Under the pieces are notes generated by a model. It did not search any database, had not been told where the DNA came from, and was given only the letters and a program-made list of their open reading frames with translations. From Chamaecrista fasciculata (lineage: Eukaryota > Streptophyta > Magnoliopsida > Fabales > Fabaceae), in NCBI GenBank assembly GCA_003254925.1, contig QANZ01028689.1, positions 1-64,000 of the forward strand: DNA of 64,000 bases, read 5' to 3'. The translations under genes were made by a program, and so were the position numbers. This document shows, piece by piece, positions 32,089-45,158 of the stretch (position 1 is its first letter; each line of letters begins with the position of its first letter).

Positions 32089-34863
32089 GATTCCTTCAAA
32101 TGGAAGAATTAACAAGAAGCACAAGGTTTCAGTGAAGGCAGAAAAAGAGTTAATTAGGCTTAATATAAATATATATGAAATTTCAGACTAGCTTTAGTAA
32201 TTTTCCTTCGAATGTAGATTGCCAAATCTGGAACATTAATGGAGTATAAACAAAGAAGGATTAAAGTGGCCGGTGATACCTACACTGGTTTTCGCCTCCT
32301 GAATAGTGAAATCCATTGACGCTAGAAATCTGGATGGAAGATTGCATTTAAATGCCCATTTATTTAATAGATTTCTTTTAACTTTAGTGTAAAAGTTAAT
32401 TTAGAACTATTCATTATCAAATTGTTGATCGCCATTTGGACAAGGTGCATGGCAAAAGTCGAGTCCTATACTTTAAGGAAAAAAAAAAGTTTGTTACCAT
32501 ATAAGATTTTTCTTGACAAGTAATTAAAATTTTAACTTTCTCAGTCAATAATTTGTTAGCTGTCATACGTTTTTGTTATTAAAGTTTTAGGACAATATAT
32601 GATACATATGGAATTGAAAAGTTTAGGTGGGTTAGACTTCGAAAGCTCACTAATGTCAGGGCATGTCTCTAGGTTTTATAAGCGCTTACAGAGGTATTTA
32701 TAGATCGCCTATTAATAAGGCCCTCACATCAACAGTGGGATTCGAACTCACGACCTTGTGGGTTATGAGTTGACTCATTACCGACTGGCCAAATTAAAGG
32801 CAGAAACTGGACCTCTCTTTATGTAGGTCCAAATTTTAAAAAAAGAAAAAACACATAACTTATGTTTGACAAAATTATTTGATAACTAAACAATCTTTTA
32901 AACTGCATAAGGCCAAGATTTTGTTAAGAATCTTTTTGCAATTTTTAATAATGTGAATAGATTAGGAGGGGTTGTCGTTTGACACGCGTCCTCTACATTT
33001 GGAGTGGTTTGCATTTCTCTATATTTGGTAATGTCACTCACAAATCAACACTAAAACGCGGTGTTTCATTAAAGGAAACAATTTGTTTTCCAACACAGGT
33101 TGTCACGTGTTAAAATTACAATGGGTGAGATGAAACCTGGCGACAAAAAATACTTCAATTGCGGAGAACTCTAAAGAGATCTAAATCTAGAGTATTCAAT
33201 TCGGTGGCCGACTTTCCTTCCTTCCTTTTTTTTTATTTTTGTTGTTTATCTTCTTCTCTTTGTAAGAGATCTCTTTTTTTTTTTTGTAAATGAATTCTTC
33301 TCTCTTTAATTTTATGAGAGATTTTTGTTGTTGTTGCCCTCTTGAATACTAGATCTAAAATCCAAATCCCTTTTCAAGAGTGAATGTTGGTGAAGAACTA
33401 AGTCCTCGGAGAGAATTTTCAAATCCAACAAAATCTGTGAAGATTTACTTTTATAACATATATTAATTGGACGACTAGAGATGGTGGCTAGCGGTTATTG
33501 CATCCTCACTATGGAAATCTCTAGTGTTCGAATTGTTCTCTTATTTTTTTTTGTTAACATTTTGTTTGGTGGTTCTTCTCCTTTTTAATATGATCTGGTG
33601 ATGATTTGTTATATTCTTCCCCTTGTGCATAACCTAGGGTTAGTCTGTTGTTTCATTTTCTAAGGGAGTGTAGATCCTATTTAAGATGAAAATTGTTAGA
33701 TAATCTACGCAAAGCTCTTTGTTCCTCTCAGTTATGATTGGTTGTATATTTCATCTTCATGAATAAGGGATGGTTCTGACAAAAAAGAAAAAAATAGACT
33801 TCCTTTGATCGAATTAAATTAAAATGAGTTAATAAGTTTTGATATTGTTGATTGTTAGGATCAAAAAGTACAAAATTAAAGGACCAATAAATGTTATACA
33901 AGTTCACTATAAATATAAGGACAAAAAAAATACAAATTAATAATTATTTTAAAGATTAAAAAGTAAAAAATTAATTCAAATTCAAAAACCAAATTGTTAC
34001 AAGGAACCTGTAAAAAAATATTCGGTATCTGCCGAATACCGAATATTAAATAAGGTACAAGTAGTGAAAAATTAAAAATGTTCAAATATAGGGTAGATAC
34101 AAATATTGCTTCAACTATTCGATATCCGTTCAAAATGAACGGATAATTAGAAAACTCAATATCTGATATCCTATAATATAAATATTTAATATTTTTATTA
34201 TATTTTTAATTATTTTATTTTAGTTAACGAATATTGTATATCAGATATTAGATATACTTAAATTTTGAATTAAAATATCCTATCATATATCCATTATTTT
34301 TTAATATTTCAAATACTTGTTAGATACTAACTCTCGGATGGAGTATGGATGCAAATATTAATTTGTTGAATATAGATAGGGTACAATATTATATAAGATA
34401 AATAAATACAAATACAGATAGTAATAAAATTATAAACTATTCTACGTGTTTTCATACCTATAGAAAGACATATCGTTAACTATTATGATATTTTAAAAAT
34501 CATATTGTATATTCAAATTATGGTTCATTAATTTGGTATAAATCTAAAAAGTAAATAATAAATTATCTCTATTAATAATGGCTGACACACAATACTAAAA
34601 ATTTATATGATTTTTGTTTTGTTACAGAGGAGGGCCAAAGCCCAAAAAAAAAAAAGCAAAACTAGGCCAGAGCTCTACGAACTAAATGAATCCCTATGAC
34701 ATCAGATAAACCAGAAGCCATATACTAGGCGGGGGAGTGTTTGTATTAGATTAGAAAAAATTAACAGCAGATTAAGTATTTATTATTTTGGCTATAAAAA
34801 GAAAGTATTTATTAATTTGATTAGGCATAACTAAATTTATTTCTTTATTACGTATATGGAAAG
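32089..34863. other. intergenic region between response regulator and fold-back element
   Basis: No gene is visible. It contains the SINE at 32625-32792, a T-rich stretch at 33215-33300, and a low-copy-looking segment at 33440-33785 (ending near TTCATGAATAAGGG) that may be a LINE tail. About 34021-34045 is a short palindrome (ATTCGGTAT...ATACCGAAT). Confidence 0.4.
32625..32792 (-). mobile_element. tRNA-derived SINE
   Basis: On the minus strand, from about 32790, GGCCAGTCGGTAATGAGTC (A-box region) is followed by GGTCGTGAGTTCGAATCCCA (a good B box for RNA polymerase III). A non-tRNA body of about 100 bases with GCCTTATTAATAGG follows. This is the usual plant SINE build. Target duplications are not clear. 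Confidence 0.7.
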
Positions 34864-36040
34864 GGGCTCGGGGCCAATTTTTTTTAATGGATCAAAACTC
34901 TATTTTTTTTAATATTGTTCCTAAATTTCATTTTAATGGACAATGTATATAATTTTTTCTATTTTGATGTATAACTCAAATCTGAATGCGATGAAATTAA
35001 AGTTACAAGTTAAATTTGATTAATTTTCTATTTGCCTAGTTGGAATTATCGACAAACGAGGTCAAATCAGGCATGAAATAGGACCAACAAATGGACCGTC
35101 TTTTTCATAAATTTGATCATATATCTCTCGTTTCAAATTCAAATGCAACAAAATCGGAGCTGCAAGTAACTCTTGATGAGTTCTTTATCTGTCTAGTCGA
35201 GACCGTTGATAAGCGAGGTCAAATAATGCTCCCAAAGTAAGTTTAGACAAAGCATCGGGATCAACTTTTGAAGTACTAATTGACCTCGTTTATCAACGGT
35301 CCCAACTAAACAGATAAAGAACTCGTCAAGAGTAACTTGTAACTCCAATTTTATTACATTTGAATTTGAAACGAGAGATATATGACTAAATTCATGAAAC
35401 AAGCGGTCCATTTTCACAACATAACCGCTAAATAGCTACAGTTAACCAAAACTGTAGGTAAATAAGATGTCTCTCTTTTGCCACACTATCTGTAATCGTA
35501 GATAATAAAAAATATACCGTAACTATATTGGGTAGCACATTTATTTTCATTCCCTCCAATTTAATTATCACGGTAAATTATTCCCTCCATCTCAAATTTT
35601 TTATGCCAAATTACCTACAAAGAACACTATAGCAAAGTATAAATTACCCATGCTTTAAACCGTAGGCAAGCTGATTTAACTACGGTTCATTTTACCACAG
35701 CAAAAATGACGGGCCACGCTCTTGTTGCCTATGGTTACCTCAACTGTAGTAACTGTTTTAACTATGGTTATTGCACAATTAGCTACGATGATTACCCTAG
35801 CTAAAAGCTACTTTTCTTGTTTTCGAGCTCGATTTCATGTTTAATTTGACCTCGTTTATCTATAATTTCAACTGGGCAAATAAAGAATTAATCATATTTA
35901 ACTTATAACTTTAATTTCATCGCATTCAAATTTGAATTATGCATCAAAATAGAACAAAAAATACATTATGCACTAAAATGAATTTAGGAACAATATTAAA
36001 AACCAAAATAAAATTTTGATCAATTAACAATTAGGAGCCC
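34864..36040. mobile_element. large fold-back transposon with a second fold-back inside
   Basis: The outer arms (about 34864-35075 and 35840-36040) are inverted copies: GGGCTC...AATATTGTTCCTAAATTTCA and GAAATTAAAGTTACAAGTTAA against complements on the right. Within them, 35089-35223 and 35280-35413 are a second inverted pair of about 133 bases around a 56-base loop. Subterminal motifs such as CTACGGTT, CTATGGTTA and AACTGTAG recur at 35430-35830, recalling CACTA-type subterminal repeats, but the CACTA end itself is not seen. No protein-coding frame. Confidence 0.65.
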
Positions 36041-36916
36041 AATTGTTATTTAATTTGTGGAGGGTGCATTTCCACAAACTACAAATTAATTTTTGCATGT
36101 TTGATTTGATGAGTACACCCTGAAACAGAGTATTCTCTCGGTATTTCATTTGACTCATGTGTCCTGCGTTATAGTTTTGAAAAAATTAAATTTTTGCATG
36201 TTTACTTTATCAAGTGCGCCCTGCGTGTATGCTAGTTTACGTTGACTAATACGCTCGGCGTAGAAGAATGTAAGGCTCCCATATGGGAACAATAAAAAGG
36301 GTATATTTTGATAAATATTTTAAAACCAAACCATACTTCAAAGAAATGGTATATGTCTCCACTTTATATGCTGGATCTGCAAATAATTTATTCCATTCAT
36401 ATTATTTCATTAGATTTTTTTACCTTTGTAGCAGTGCATTTTGTGATATATGACGGATAATATATTATTTTCAAATTTCAAAATTTCGAAAAGAACTTAA
36501 TTACTCCACCCCTACTCAAATTTTTAAAACCTAAGCTGGGAACCAACTACATTACATTTTAAAACTTTTTATAGTTAAAAAAGTTCAATGCTTAAAACCA
36601 AATTCATCTCGCTTTCAAATTTTTTATTAGACTCGAATAAAACAGATCTCATGAAGCTGCATAATGAATCATTTATTTATTTATTTTGTAGTATCAGAAG
36701 GCATCCCCCGTCTATTTGCTTTAAGGTAAGGAATAATCTTTGTTCAAGTCAAAAAATCATACCGTAATATTTCCTAAAACGTGTTTTTAACAAAAGATTC
36801 GAACTCCAGACTATAAATACTTATCACTCTAACTAATTACTGACTAGTACAAATGCATCATTTAGATTTGTCAAAATGCAGATATCAACTAATTTATGTT
36901 AATTACCTTACAGTGG
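36041..36916. other. 3' flank of DAR GTPase gene, with SINE scrap
   Basis: No gene. About 36780-36850 (minus strand) reads like a SINE head: TAGTCAGTAATTAGTTAGAG and then GGAGTTCGAATCTTTTG, i.e. A- and B-box-like sequences. It is degraded. Confidence 0.4.
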
Positions 36917-39900
36917 TCACTGAATGCTGCTAGGAACAGGATCAAGTGTATAATGGCCAAGACGTCCAGTACGGAAAAGATCAAGTAACTTCTTAGCAAC
37001 CATGACATTAGCCTTTTCTGCATATTCAGTTGAGACTTGGAATGCCTCATGCAATGCAGTAAACTGTCTAGCAATTAATTCTTGCATTTCCTCCTCTTCT
37101 CTCATGTTGCCATCGAAAGCCGAAATCATTTCAAAGAGAGTCCGTCTGACATCGCGAACTATGAAGTCCTACAGAATGCCATATGTAAGTAATGTATGGA
37201 AGAAAACAAAGACAGTATTGAAGTAGGAACCTTCTCCTTCAACCTTAGAAACAGGGATATCAAAACTTGAAATCAAACAAGTTATGTGATTATGTATTAT
37301 AATTGTTAAAGATCAAAGAAGACAAGTAAACAAATGTGGGTATTTTTTAGAACTTTCATGCAACTAAAAATTTCATTATCAGGTGATTAATGCTATGGCT
37401 GACTTTTCAATGGAGTCCCTCAATAGCATACGAGTCACCATTACAGCCATTGCCACCATGAAACCAATATATTTAAGTCATTTTTTCTTTGCAAATTATT
37501 TCCTAAAAATAGATTTAAGGGACTAAGTTGTCAACTTGTGTATCTTTCAGGGACCAAATTGTATGTTTACTAAAAAAACAAAAGTCTTCAATAAACAACT
37601 TATACCTGTGTGTGATCTGTTGGGCTTTGCCTTTTCTGCTTCATGTGCAATTCTTTTGTGCAGTCAAGACACGACCTATTATTATCCTTGGGGGATAAAT
37701 TTGCCCAATTCTTGTATTGCTCACTGCAGTTGAGTATAGCTAGAAAGTATTGAGCAAGTTCTTTTGTCCCAATTAAACAATCACTGATTGCTCCTGCAAA
37801 AGGATTAAAGGGGAAGAATGAATTTAAACAAACAAGATCTGCAGATTGTCTGAAATTTCTGAAAAAAGAAATGACCAGGAAAAAATTGTAGAATGAATTT
37901 GTTAAGTTTTGATGCATTGCTTTAATTAACCCTGCATTTACTTACAAATAGAAGGATTCATTTGACTTCTCAATGGTGTCCAGTTCATGAAATTCTCCAA
38001 GGAATGAGGGGGATGTTTCCATAATACATATTCAACATATATATATATTGTATAGTCAGCAATATTAGAGAACGTGTAACAAAGTTTCTTTCTTCGATTA
38101 GGGCAGTCCCTGTCCCAGAGATCCATTATTCTCTTTTGTCTTCTTTTTCTTCAAATGACTATCCTATTTTATGGAGAGTTACAAACATTCATAATGAGAT
38201 CTAGTTCTATCCCAAAAAAGGAAATCATAATATGGAAGCAATCATACCCTAAGTAGGAGAAAAGTTTATGAATATACCTGTTAAAATTAATTTAGAGCAA
38301 ACTTCAACATCAGGAATCTCAGGGGGTAAAACACCTGGAGTGTCCAATACATAAATATTGGGATGGCTAGCAATCTGAAACAAAAATTTTCAAAATTGAA
38401 TAATAAGACATCAAAAAAAAAACAAAATACATCCAATTATAAGTATGAGAAGGAAAGAAATTTTTTACTAAAGAATACAGATATTGTAAAAAAATGGCAA
38501 AGTTATGAAGATATTAGCAAAGAAATGTCAGCAGAATACTGGCATCAGCTAGGTAATACTAAAAAAAATTGTTTCCGTCAGCAGGTTGTTCAAAGTGAAT
38601 TCATTCAAAATTTTAGAGTTGCTTTTTGTAATCATTAGTATATATTCCTTTAAAAGATAAATCATTAGTACATATTTCAGTTTTGACTGTGGAGTCTATT
38701 AGTATCTTTTGTCCCCATCATAAGATATTTTTCTCTTGCTCCTTACTCGTGTATAATTGGGACCAATGATAAGCTACTTTGACATGGAAACACTGACAAG
38801 TAAATCATAATGATACAATATTACAATTTATCTCTCTAATCTTCTCTCTGTTGTCCCTTATAACTTCTCTCCATTTTCTGTCTTAATGTTTCTCACTGGA
38901 TTTCCCCTAGTCTGAGGCACATACATGCCACATGATACGTTGACACATCAAGTTTAGAATATAAATGGCATTGCAAAAATATATTTATATTAAAATATCT
39001 TGGCATAAGTGTCATACACTCATACTCAAGTCATAATTTTCCAAACTTTTTTCTTAGTAGTTCTACTTTCAAAGAAAAGTGAAAAATCCAACCTACATAA
39101 TTCTATATTCTAAGTACCTTACCAGTATTGATTTACAAAATAATTTACTAAATAAATGATATAGGAAAGAATATCCATTATCTTATTAGATTCTGTTTCT
39201 ACTCTGATTCCATCTTGTCTGTCAGTCACTGATTCATCAACATGCCTCAAAAAAGTTATCTGTGTTATAGCTTCCAATTCTCCATGAAAAAAGATATCAG
39301 TTATTCAGTTCACTCAGGGAAGTTGTTTATCCAGTAACCAACCATATGTGGGATTGAACTGAAAGGTACTATGATAATCATGGATTTAAAAAGCATTTAA
39401 GATGCTAATTAATAATATTTATGAGATTCTTCTGACAACAGAACAACAGGGAAAGCCAAAAGAATTGATTTAGTCCATGCTGTATAGTCCATAAATTTTT
39501 TTTTTTTTAACAAATCTTACGAAAGCAAGGTGCCAAGAAAAACTGAGAATCACCTTAAAACTTCGTATATCTTTGGTCTCCCCTGGCTCTGGACTAACAG
39601 TTGCATGCTTCAATTTTCCCTTCTCTATAAAAAGGACAGCAACGGAATACAAAGAAATCTTATAAGAAAAAGCACAAATTTCTGAAATATATGCATCCAT
39701 CTGCGTTTCTTAGATGTTTAGCATGTCCTATGGTACTGATCAGCATAGTAAAGAAATTTTAGTTACCTGCAGCACTAATTCTTCCAATTTGATGCAAGGA
39801 GTTGGCAAGTGCTGACTTACCAACATTTGGAATCCCAACCAGCATTATTGTAGCAGTATAATTAGGATGATCAGTCCTCTTCAATTCTCGTACTTGGGTT

Positions 39901-42393
39901 TGTATAAAGCTCAGAAACTGTCTAAAACCAAAGTCCTTATTAGTAATCTAGTATGTTAGTTCATAATCATGACCAACTCATATCAATCAAGCCAATTGGA
40001 ACTTACCAGATATAAGAGATAGGAAAAATGGTAGATTACTATTGAGGATTCAATATCACTCTGCCCCTTGACATCAGTTCCATAACCACATAACCCTCAC
40101 TCTCCTGTAATTTTGCCTTTCCATACTATTGTCCCCCATTTTATGAGGTTTAACCAGACCATAATCATCAATCATCTTGACAACTCTATTTAAAGAATGA
40201 TGGCTTAAATTTCTTTTTACCTTGTCTTGCTTTTAATAATACATACAAAACAATTAATGTAAGCAAAAGAAATATTAGTGTCTGGAAAAACTATTCTGCA
40301 AAAGCAAAGAAATTATTTTAATAAGGGAAAATTATAGTTGACCTTCCCTCCCTTCTTCAAAAAGTATCATTCAACATCCTAGTAGTTTGTTCCACTACCA
40401 TTTAACCAGGAACGTTCTCATTACCAGAACGTGCAACCTCAAGTAAAAAAGAGCAGAGGAAAACACTAAAAGAATTAATGAAAGGGTACAGAACAAAAAA
40501 AAGAGAATGGCGAGATCATAAACAAACCATTTAAAACCAGTAACTGGTAATCATTTAGATTTTACATTAATGTTTTGTCAGATAAATAAACCTCATAACC
40601 ATGGCCATTCTTTACATGAGGTTCAGCATACATATAATAAGATAATTTTGGAGGGTCTGTACATTGATTAAAAAAAAAAAGATCTCACTTTTTACCTTTC
40701 TGATATTCTCCTTGTTATGAGAATTGACTCCGAATGAGATGAGATTTCTTTCCCTAAGATATTTCGTCCATTCCTATCCACAAAATGAATTATGAAATAA
40801 TTTACAAAGGAAAGAGAAAAATAGAGTCATGACCTATAATTGGGAAAAAAAAATCGAAATAGGATAATCATCCATAGACAAAGCAAATATAAACACAGAA
40901 GATCTGCTCTACAATCCCTTTACATATCTATGAAGGAGACTATCAACACCATATTACATGCTGAACACCAAAATATTCAACAAAAAACCCAGTAGCTTGA
41001 AAAAGTAAAGAAGAATATGCACTAGCTAGATTAGGCATTGAAGCTTAGTATCAAATGATGGTTGTGGCAGTCTGTGAGCTTGTATAGTTAAAGCAACTTC
41101 TTGAAGAGTTTTTTTTTTTTTTGAACAATCTTGAAGAGTTGAAATCTAGGGATATTTGTCAAATGAAATCAGATTGTGATAATCAAATCACATAGTATAA
41201 ACAAAGTCTATTCAAGTGCAGAAAGATTATCTAAGACAATTCAGAAACTCCTGTGTGCTTCCCTCTCATTCATCTTATCTTTCAGATTCCTTGATATCAT
41301 GCTAACAAAGAACAGAAAGAAAAAACAAACAAGCATTTACCTACTCAATAACAAGTGCAAATCAAAGTATCATACACGAACCATAGTTTGTAAATACTCA
41401 ATAGAACCATAAGGAATAAAAGGTTGAAATATATGAAATCATTTTTTAGTAGAACTTCAATTCATTGTGGTTTTTCCATTCTAAAGTGTTTTAAAAGCAT
41501 TTTACCAATTATAAAAAGAATTAAGCATACTCAACATATGAATAAGTACAAGGAATGTGAGAAAACCACACAAGTGAAATCTAAATGCCAAAGCAGATGA
41601 TGCAAGAGGTCGAAATCACCTGTAATTTTGATTGATCAGCAAGATCCATTTTGTTCATCACTATAATGTGTCTCAAGGAAGTTGGACAGTTTCTCAATAT
41701 CTCACATTCTGAGGAAAATGGAATCTAAAATAAGAGATAGATAATAAGATATTAAAAAATAAGGGAAAATCAAAAAGAATACTTCAAAACTAATTGCCTA
41801 TTTCATTTCATGCGTCCCTTAAAGTAATTGAAGAAACCATGGAAAGTGAATTAGAGATAAACCTTAGTATGGAACACAAGTAATATTCATATTTACAAAA
41901 GCACACAAATAAGCGCAATTAAAAAAATTATAATTATTTTATAATCTAGATTCCCTTTCTTTTTTCAACAGCAAAATTAGAGTCCAGTAGTCCACTAATT
42001 AACAAAGGTATTTAAAAGAAGAAATACAGAGTTATCTAATTAACCTACCAATGCCTTATTGTAAGTAACTCTGACAAATACCAAAATCCATAACAATGGT
42101 GAAAAATAAAACTATTGATTCTACAGCAGGAAAGTTGTCACTGAAAAATCACGGGCAAATACTGAAGTACATGGGAATTGATTAAGCCCATAGGGAAAAA
42201 TAACATTCAGCAGATAAGAGAATACCCGGGCATCTCTGAGTTCCACAGTAAGATCAACCAGTGGGAGCCTTTCTGAGATGGCACGAGAAGCAGCTGCCAT
42301 ATGAGGACTGTACCATAGTTCTTCTGCTCTTTTCTTCCTTCTTATTTCCTTGATCACTGAGCCTATTTGTCTTGCTAGAGTACTTGCCACCAT
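36917..42393 (-). CDS. DGP2: DAR GTPase 2-like, mitochondrial (MTG1/YlqF family)
   Basis: Eight exons on the minus strand: 42226-42393, 41620-41724, 40696-40773, 39767-39917, 39554-39624, 38278-38374, 37606-37793 and 36917-37168. They encode 369 residues with all junctions GT-AG and in phase. The GTPase motifs are in the circularly permuted order that defines the YlqF/MTG1 family: DAR (54-56), G4 NKMD (80-83), G1 GIPNVGKS (145-152), G2 PGETKD (181-186) and G3 DTPG (202-205). The family assists large-subunit ribosome assembly. The basic N-terminus (ARQIGSVIKEIRRKKRAEE) is consistent with mitochondrial import, but targeting is inferred. The C-terminal 150 residues form the family's helical RNA-binding part. 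The symbol follows the Arabidopsis DAR GTPase 2 assignment and rests on recognition by eye. All motifs are intact. Confidence 0.9.
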
Positions 42394-42911
42394 GTCGGTT
42401 GAGAAAGTGGTCTAGGTCAATAAAGAAGGTAATATAAGCACAACTGCAATTTATGCAGATTCTTGAGGCCTTATTGACACACTGAATATGATATAGCCAT
42501 CTACCATCGGACCCCACATTCCTTCAATTTAGCTTTAACCTCAATGATTTTGGACTGCCTTGAGAACACAGAGACTGAAAGCTGAGAGCTCTCCACTGAT
42601 GTCTTTGGACTGAAGTCGATATTGAGAAACTGCACGGCCACTGACGGTGGTCGCCGGAAAATGCCTTGACGGAGGGAAGTCGATAGTTTACCTTAAAACG
42701 GATCTCACGGAGGTCAACGAAGCTGCACGGCCACTGACGGTGGTCGCCGGAAAATGCCTTCACGGAGTCGAAAGTCGAAACCAGTTATTGGAAATCAGAA
42801 AATGAAAACTATTTTCATGAAATAGAAATCGGATTCTCTGAATCGGGCTTCAAAGTTGGAGATATTACAAATGTTTACTTAAATATTTAGAGACAAATAG
42901 ATAAAGTATAT
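42394..42911. promoter_or_regulatory. upstream region of the GTPase gene with a 37-bp direct repeat
   Basis: A 37-base unit beginning TGCACGGCCACTGACGGTGG occurs at 42631-42667 and again at 42724-42760, 93 bases apart, in GC-rich DNA that is probably the 5' UTR or proximal promoter of the minus-strand gene. The rest of the interval shows nothing else. Confidence 0.6.
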
Positions 42912-42983
42912 GCTTCCGTAGCATAGTGGTAGTGCGTTCGCTTCGTAAGCGAAAGGTCGCGAGTTCGATCCTCGCCGGGAGCT
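42912..42983 (+). tRNA. tRNA-Thr (anticodon CGT)
   Basis: The 72-base sequence folds as a complete cloverleaf. The acceptor arm GCTTCCG pairs with CGGGAGC (one G-T pair), the anticodon stem TTCGC/GCGAA encloses the loop TTCGTAA with anticodon CGT, and the T arm contains GTTCGATCC. Internal promoter boxes are present (TAGCATAGTGG and GAGTTCGATCC), and a T-rich RNA polymerase III stop (TTTTAGTTTTTTT) follows at 42986. No intron. It lies head to head with the GTPase gene. Confidence 0.95.
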
Positions 42984-43087
42984 CATTTTAGTTTTTTTTG
43001 TCTCAAAAGAAAAACTTTCAAATTTGGACTGTCAATGTGGAAGGCCCATTTAAGTTTCTCAAACTTGGAAATATTAAGCCGACATTC

Positions 43088-43118
<31 letters not shown>

Positions 43119-44477
43119 TAATTGGTTTAACATTATAGATTTTTATATATTTAATTTCAAGTCCATATATATTAATCGACGTAGGAACAGATCGATTAAA
43201 AATAATAACAACTATATTAAAATTAAACATATAAAAATCTATAATGTTAAACCAATTAATATATATATATATTGAAATTAAATATATAAAAATCTATAAT
43301 ATTAATTCACGTAGGAATAGACTCTCCTTCCTTGCCTGTCAAGATGTCTATATCACCCTCCCTCATCAACCCCTAAGCTGATAGTTACCTCACCTCCACT
43401 TTCTCGTATCTTACCCTCCACCTTCTCTCATAGTCATTGCCCACTTTCTGTATCTTACGGGGCCATGTTTCTGCGTTCTCCACTTCTCACATCTTGCGCT
43501 TTATGCTCAGCATAATTGTCACAAGCTAAGAAGCATGGACACTTCATTTTAAGGGCGTGTCGCCGTGTCGGACACGTGTCGGTGTCCGACACCCGTACGA
43601 CACTGACACGACACATATTCATAAATTTTAAAATATAAATCAATTTTTTGTGACTTTAACATGACATATAAGAGAAAATAATAATACATATGACATATAT
43701 TATGAATAAAACTTGTAATTTTTAAATTTTTCATTAAAAATTATGAATATTTAATTATTTTTATATATAAATATATGCCGTGTCGTGTCGCGTAATTTTG
43801 AGAGTCTAGCGTGTCGCTGTGTCCGTGTCCGTGTCGTGTCCCGTGTCCGTGTCAGTGTCCATGCTTCCTAGGTCACAAGCCACCTCTATAAATACCTCTC
43901 ACTTCTCATATTCCTTTGAGCTCTTACAACATATTTCTATTTACTTTAGCTTTAAGTTCTCTTGTCTTACCCAATACTTACTTTAAGTGCTTTACTTTTT
44001 TCCGATCGAGAACCACCCAGATCATTTAATTTTATTATTATTATTTACTTTGATCTTATTTATCTATTGTTTTTTGTGTTTCTTTGTTGTTGTTCTGGAC
44101 CTTCAAGTACAAACTTACCCGTTCCTAGAACACGATCTTAGGTTAGCTAGCTTAAGACCAATATATAATTAAGCATTCGATCAGAAATTAATCTCTTCAA
44201 TGTGAAGAACCATAAAGTGGTCCTAATATAATGTCTTTAATTTGTGCATGAACTAATTGATGACATTTGGTGCAAGAAAAAGCCACAAAAATGTGAGAGA
44301 AGGAGAGAAAATTATGGGAGCCCATCACATTTTTCGTAGCTATTTTTATTTATGATGAGTACTTTATATGAAGGCATTACACTTCGTAGTGTTTTGATTT
44401 CGATATATCTTTATTAATTACTAATTCAACTCTTGAAACTCATTTCTGTAGTTAACGAAAACAAGTGATTATTAAAA
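42984..44477. other. intergenic: inverted AT repeats, GTGTCC MITE, 5' side of LEA gene
   Basis: Positions 43115-43310 contain inverted copies of AAAATCTATAATGTTAAACC. The MITE at 43530-43867 is listed separately. About 43880-44477 is AT-rich and probably holds the promoter and 5' UTR of the LEA gene; a short leader intron is possible. No other gene is visible. Confidence 0.4.
43530..43867. mobile_element. MITE with GTGTCC-rich ends
   Basis: The ends GAAGCATGGACAC and GTGTCCATGCTTC are perfect inverted copies. Beside each end are arrays of GTGTCCGTGTC / GACACGACAC hexamer-like repeats, and the centre is very AT-rich. It is 338 bases long with no coding capacity. Flanks are AGCTAA and CTAGGT, so a 3-bp CTA duplication is possible but not certain. 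Confidence 0.65.
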
Positions 44478-45158
44478 ATGCAGGCTGTGAAGGAAAAGAT
44501 TCAAGATATGAAATATATGAGAAAGGCCAAGGCAGAAGCAAAGGCTGAAGAAAAGGTAATTACAAATCAAAAGCTTATATATATGAATATATATGATGAT
44601 GCCTCTAGTAATAATATATTATTATTATTATTAGGTTAAATTGCACTTTTGGTCTCATATCTTTTGCTTAAGTCTCAATTTGGTCTTGTATCTTTTGCTC
44701 GGATCTCAATTTGACCCCATATATATCTTTTGATCAGGTTGTAGAATTGGTCTCATATCTTTGCTAAAGATTTCACATTGTGAGACTAACAGTAAAATTT
44801 TTTGTAAAGATATGAGATCAAATCTGCAGCAAAAAAAGATATAGGACCAAGTTGAGACGTGAGCAAAAGATACGAGACCAAAAGTGCAGTTTGGCCTTAC
44901 TATTATATTATATCATATATATATATATTAATTAATCTTGAAATTATTCATATTTATGCGTATATATAGGTTGAGAAGGAGGCTGCAAATGCAATGAAGG
45001 AGGCAGCTCATGAAAAAAGGTTGGAAAAGGAGGCAGCAGTTAAAAGGGAGATGCATGAAACCAAAGCTCACAGAGAAATGGAAAAGCATGGAAACAGAAA
45101 CCCTAATCCTGATATCATCACTCACAATGCAACAAATCCTCCTTATACTGCTAATTGA
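44478..45158 (+). CDS. LEA_1 family protein (late embryogenesis abundant)
   Basis: Two exons, 44478-44555 and 44970-45158, join in phase 0 to give an 88-residue, highly charged, alanine-rich protein. It opens MQAVKEKIQDM, the family's conserved start, and runs on with repeated Lys/Glu/Ala segments (KAKAEAKAEEK, EKRLEKEAAVKRE, MHETKAHREME) that would form an amphipathic helix on drying. There is no signal peptide, so it should be cytosolic. The family protects proteins and membranes during dehydration and is usually seed- or stress-induced. It is short for the family but complete. The single intron carries a MITE (44634-44896). Confidence 0.87.
44634..44896. mobile_element. MULE-type MITE in the LEA_1 intron
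   Basis: The ends GGTTAAATTGCACTTTTGG and CCAAAAGTGCAGTTTGGCC are inverted copies, with arms full of TATCTTTTGC/GCAAAAGATA units. The flanks TTATTATTA (44625-44633) and TTACTATTA (44897-44905) agree at 8 of 9 positions, as expected for a Mutator-type duplication. Confidence 0.7.

Noticed and set aside
43540-43860. Possible telomere- or satellite-like GTGTCC array
   Set aside because: The repeats are short, occur as inverted sets, and are bounded by perfect inverted termini, so a MITE explains them better.
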